A stretch of 64,000 nucleotides of DNA, from positions 804,501 to 868,500 of the forward strand of contig NC_011060.1 of NCBI RefSeq assembly GCF_000020645.1, written 5' to 3'. How positions within the stretch are numbered: the stretch's first letter is position 1; each line of letters starts with the position of its first letter. The position numbers and the translations under genes are program-made. The notes beneath the pieces are model-generated. The model saw only the letters and a program-made list of their open reading frames with translations, was not told where the DNA came from and ran no database searches. Shown here one piece after another: positions 63,007 through 64,000 of this stretch. The DNA is from Pelodictyon phaeoclathratiforme BU-1 (lineage in GTDB: Bacteria; Bacteroidota; Chlorobiia; Chlorobiales; Chlorobiaceae).

Positions 63007-63140
63007 GGTAATAATCAAGTGATTGAAATGATGCCGTCTGGTGCTTAAAGGTAATATAGTTTTTTAAGGCAAGAGAAAAGATATTAGGTTTCTACGGAAA
63101 ATAGGGTTAAAATAATCCTGTTTAATATAAATTGAATGCT

Positions 63141-63554
63141 ATGCTTCAGGTTTCCAGGAAATTTGAATATGGACTTCATGCGGTTACCTATCTGGCAACA
63201 AAGGGTGTGGGTAGGGTTGTGACCGTAAAGGAGATGGCCGATGAGATCGGCTTTTCACAGGAGTTCCTTTCCAAGGCTATGCAAAGTCTCAAACGGGCAG
63301 GTATCGCCACCTCTGTGCAGGGCGTAAAAGGAGGTTATACCCTTGGCAAGACGATGGATGAAATTACTGTTGCCGATATTGCGATTGCCATTGAAGGGAA
63401 GCCGCATCTGGTTCGCTGTGGTGTGACTCCGGATAGCTGTGAAATTTTTTCCTCCTGTCATCACCGCGGTTATCTGAATAACCTGCAGTACAAGATACAG
63501 GAGCTTCTGACTGCGACTACCTTGCACTCTCTTCTTGATGAGATCAAGCCGTGA
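63141..63554 (+). CDS. Rrf2-family transcriptional regulator, probably iron-sulfur binding
   Basis: From ATG 63141 the protein has 137 residues: a winged helix (KFEYGLHAVTYLAT, TVKEMADEIGFSQEFLSKAMQSLKRAGI, GVKGGYTLG) and a dimerisation helix. C93, C100 and C106 are spaced much like the cluster ligands of IscR and NsrR, so it may sense iron-sulfur status, oxygen or NO. A TTG at 63132 is an alternative start. No iscS-type gene is adjacent; uvrA follows. Confidence 0.85.
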   Translation: MLQVSRKFEYGLHAVTYLATKGVGRVVTVKEMADEIGFSQEFLSKAMQSLKRAGIATSVQGVKGGYTLGKTMDEITVADIAIAIEGKPHLVRCGVTPDSCEIFSSCHHRGYLNNLQYKIQELLTATTLHSLLDEIKP

Positions 63555-63676
63555 GCATCCAGATCCAAAAAGTTTTTTCCTGAGCTTGAAGCTTCATTTC
63601 TTATCTTCCGGGTCAGTGTTCCCCTTTTTGCGGGTTTTCCAGTTCGACCATTACTGAAACAAGATGATATTGCAAT

Positions 63677-64000
63677 ATGACCACTCATAGGCTCAATTAT
63701 TCAGCAGCGGCTGAAACGAGTCTGCCGGATATCGTTCTCAAAGGCATTAATACCCATAATCTCCGCAATATTTCGGTTTGTATTCCGCGGAATCGTTTTG
63801 TTGTGCTGACTGGTGTCAGCGGATCGGGCAAATCAAGCCTTGCCTTCGATACTCTTTATGCGGAAGGTCACCGTCGTTATGTGGAATCCCTGTCAGCCTA
63901 TGTGCGTCAGTTTCTTGAACGTATGCCTCGTCCGGATATTGCAAGTGTTGAAGGAATTGCTCCGGCAATAGCTATTGAGCAGAAACCCATTCCGAAAAAT
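63677..64000 (+). CDS. uvrA: Excinuclease ABC subunit A, N-terminal part
   Basis: The frame starts at ATG 63677 and is still open at the window end (108 codons). It reads IVLKGINTHNLRNISVCIPR, Walker A LTGVSGSGKSSLAFDTLYAEG and RRYVESLSAYVRQFLERMPRPD, the standard UvrA start. It is the DNA-damage recognition ATPase of nucleotide excision repair. Confidence 0.95.
   Translation, partial: MTTHRLNYSAAAETSLPDIVLKGINTHNLRNISVCIPRNRFVVLTGVSGSGKSSLAFDTLYAEGHRRYVESLSAYVRQFLERMPRPDIASVEGIAPAIAIEQKPIPKN

Overview
The window reads as chromosomal DNA of a green sulfur bacterium (Chlorobiaceae). The main evidence is the Sox thiosulfate-oxidation cluster in the order soxJ-soxX-soxY-soxZ-soxA-soxK-soxB-soxW: it has SoxK, a SoxA with only one CxxCH motif, and no soxCD, the arrangement known from Chlorobium and Chlorobaculum. 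The species cannot be fixed from the sequence alone.

Layout. (1) 1-17.7 kb is ordinary core genome: the end of an ABC permease, a secreted DUF1566 protein, a methyltransferase and an amidohydrolase that converge, Hsp20 with a DUF2934 protein, sucC, tRNA adenosine deaminase, an FMN oxidoreductase with a membrane partner, gpmA, gltB-gltD, a DUF4404 protein and clpX. (2) 17.74-31.4 kb is an accessory island beginning at tRNA-Val(GAC). The last 40 bp of the tRNA recur exactly at 20881-20920 and in decayed form at 25620-25659, and a fourth, deleted unit lies near 29.3 kb. These units cut the island into modules: metallophosphoesterase plus AbiEi/AbiEii; a small unknown gene, a TOTE-type primase-helicase and a HigBA pair; then a second AbiEi with a broken AbiEii, a transposase remnant and a PI-PLC/DUF1566 fusion. 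After the fourth unit comes a truncated, nonsense-interrupted RCK/RyR-like gene. No integrase is visible. (3) 31.9-40.8 kb is a compact tad (Flp pilus) operon, visibly richer in G+C than the flanks and probably acquired. (4) 41-43 kb holds a radical SAM/SPASM protein and a methyltransferase. (5) 43.2-50.4 kb is the sox operon and a rubrerythrin. (6) 50.4-54.8 kb is cydDC, with a duplicated cydC tail and a broken DUF433/DUF5615 toxin-antitoxin pair beside it. (7) 55.0-57.9 kb is a four-gene minus-strand cluster: FitA-like antitoxin, unknown protein, zincin-like protein and unknown membrane protein. (8) 58.1-64 kb is core genome again: trpB, an LptD-like protein, an alpha/beta hydrolase, an Rrf2 regulator and the start of uvrA.

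How the genes work together. The Sox proteins form one periplasmic thiosulfate-oxidising system: SoxYZ carries the sulfur, SoxAXK attaches it, SoxB releases sulfate, and SoxW and SoxJ are redox accessories. CydDC supports cytochrome bd maturation and rubrerythrin handles peroxide, so both fit oxygen defence in an anaerobe. GltBD and SucC serve nitrogen and central carbon metabolism. The island carries mainly toxin-antitoxin and conflict genes, many of them decayed. The most noteworthy items are the repeated tRNA-Val-derived units that delimit island modules and the unrecognised four-gene cluster at 55-58 kb.
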